The position numbers and the translations under genes were made by a program. From Xanthobacteraceae bacterium (GTDB lineage: Bacteria > Pseudomonadota > Alphaproteobacteria > Rhizobiales > Xanthobacteraceae), in assembly GCA_030039105.1 (NCBI GenBank), contig JASHQO010000321.1, forward strand, positions 1 through 6,053: a DNA stretch of 6,053 nucleotides. The letters are read 5' to 3'. The stretch's first letter is position 1, and each line of letters opens with the position of its first letter. Below, piece after piece: positions 5,578-6,053 of this stretch. Below the pieces are notes generated by a model. It was not told the origin of the DNA. It worked only from the letters and a program-made list of their open reading frames with translations, and searched no databases.

Positions 5578-6053
5578 TTAGGATGCGAGGCCGAATAGCT
5601 TCTCGGCATTGCGGAAGCAGATTTTTTCCCGTTCGGCGTTCGACAGCGGAATCGAATTGAGCACCTTGATGGTGTCGCGGATGTAGCCCGGGCCCTTCTC
5701 CTTGTCGAACGGACAGTCCGACGCGAACACCACGTGATCGGGACCGAAGAATTCCAGCCCGCACACGGTCGCGGCGCGCGCGCCCTCGACGGCGGTGTCG
5801 CCGTAAAAATCCTTGAAGTAGTCGAACGGGCGCTTCCGCAGCGATTTGCGCAAGCTCTCGTAATCCTCGTCCGACGTGCGCACGCCCATCTGGTCGAACG
5901 AATGGCCGACGCGGCCCTCGAGGTAGGGAATGACGCCGCCGAGATGGTGGGCAATGACTTTCAGATCGGGATGCCGGTCCATGATCTTGGAGAACACCAG
6001 GCGCGCCAGCGTGACGCCGGTTTCATACGGCCAGCCGAGCACGCTGTTGATCT
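5578..6053 (-). CDS. Amidohydrolase-2 (ACMSD-like) family protein, N-terminus cut by window edge
   Basis: The last 157 residues of a metal-dependent TIM-barrel hydrolase or decarboxylase of the amidohydrolase-2 family (PF04909). That family holds aminocarboxymuconate-semialdehyde decarboxylase (ACMSD), gamma-resorcylate decarboxylase and 4-oxalomesaconate hydratase. Visible motifs are GWPYETGVTLARLVFS (visible residues 6-21), DLKVIAHHLGGVIPYLEGR (29-47) with the conserved histidine pair H35-H36, FYGDTA, and VFASDCPFDKEKG (108-120), where D112 is the expected catalytic, metal-binding aspartate. The end, CFRNAEKLFGL, is the usual family C-terminus. Family members are about 300-350 residues, so roughly half is missing beyond the right edge. 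A GTG at 6042 could be mistaken for a start, but the frame continues upstream (I-N-S) and the barrel would be broken. It converges on the FAH gene; together with the cyclase it suggests degradation of aromatic or heterocyclic acids. Confidence 0.9.
   Translation of the reverse strand, partial: INSVLGWPYETGVTLARLVFSKIMDRHPDLKVIAHHLGGVIPYLEGRVGHSFDQMGVRTSDEDYESLRKSLRKRPFDYFKDFYGDTAVEGARAATVCGLEFFGPDHVVFASDCPFDKEKGPGYIRDTIKVLNSIPLSNAEREKICFRNAEKLFGLAS

Overview
The window looks like the chromosome of a GC-rich alphaproteobacterium, probably in the Bradyrhizobium / Rhodopseudomonas / Xanthobacteraceae area of Hyphomicrobiales. The basis is strong G/C preference at third codon positions in most genes, REP-type palindromes of a kind I recall from rhizobial intergenic DNA, and the style of the catabolic genes. 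This taxonomic call is inferred, not computed.

Left part (1-1430): a divergent pair. A TauE/SafE-type membrane permease runs off the left edge on the minus strand. An ArsR-family winged-helix regulator with a long C-terminal extension runs on the plus strand. Third-position bias is visibly weaker here than to the right.

Middle (1458-3180), minus strand: a compact three-ORF unit. First comes a 54-residue ORF resembling the N-terminus of a HigA/HTH_37-type antitoxin without its helix-turn-helix. Two bases later comes a complete 435-residue HisD-family NAD-dependent dehydrogenase. The hisD stop overlaps a GTG that opens a 34-residue ORF, which I read as a FosX-like VOC gene with its middle deleted. 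Upstream of the unit is a two-armed REP palindrome (REPIN) with compensatory base changes in its stems.

Right part (3181-6053): enzymes of small-molecule catabolism. A cyclase-family (PF04199) metal-dependent hydrolase on the minus strand diverges, across 387 bp, from a fumarylacetoacetate hydrolase (FAH) family enzyme on the plus strand. FAH converges on an ACMSD-like amidohydrolase that is cut by the right edge, with a decayed second palindromic repeat between them.

How they may work together (inference): cyclase, FAH enzyme, amidohydrolase and a HisD-type alcohol dehydrogenase resemble an accessory catabolic locus for ring-cleavage or hydroxy/oxo-acid intermediates. Nothing suggests histidine biosynthesis: no other his gene is present. 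The HisD homologue could be of the HpsN (sulfopropanediol dehydrogenase) type, and TauE-type permeases can export sulfite or sulfonates, but the two lie in different transcription units, so a sulfonate link is only a hypothesis. I see no RNA genes, CRISPR array, insertion sequence or replication origin. The most unusual content is at small scale: two gene remnants bracketing hisD, and the palindromic repeats.
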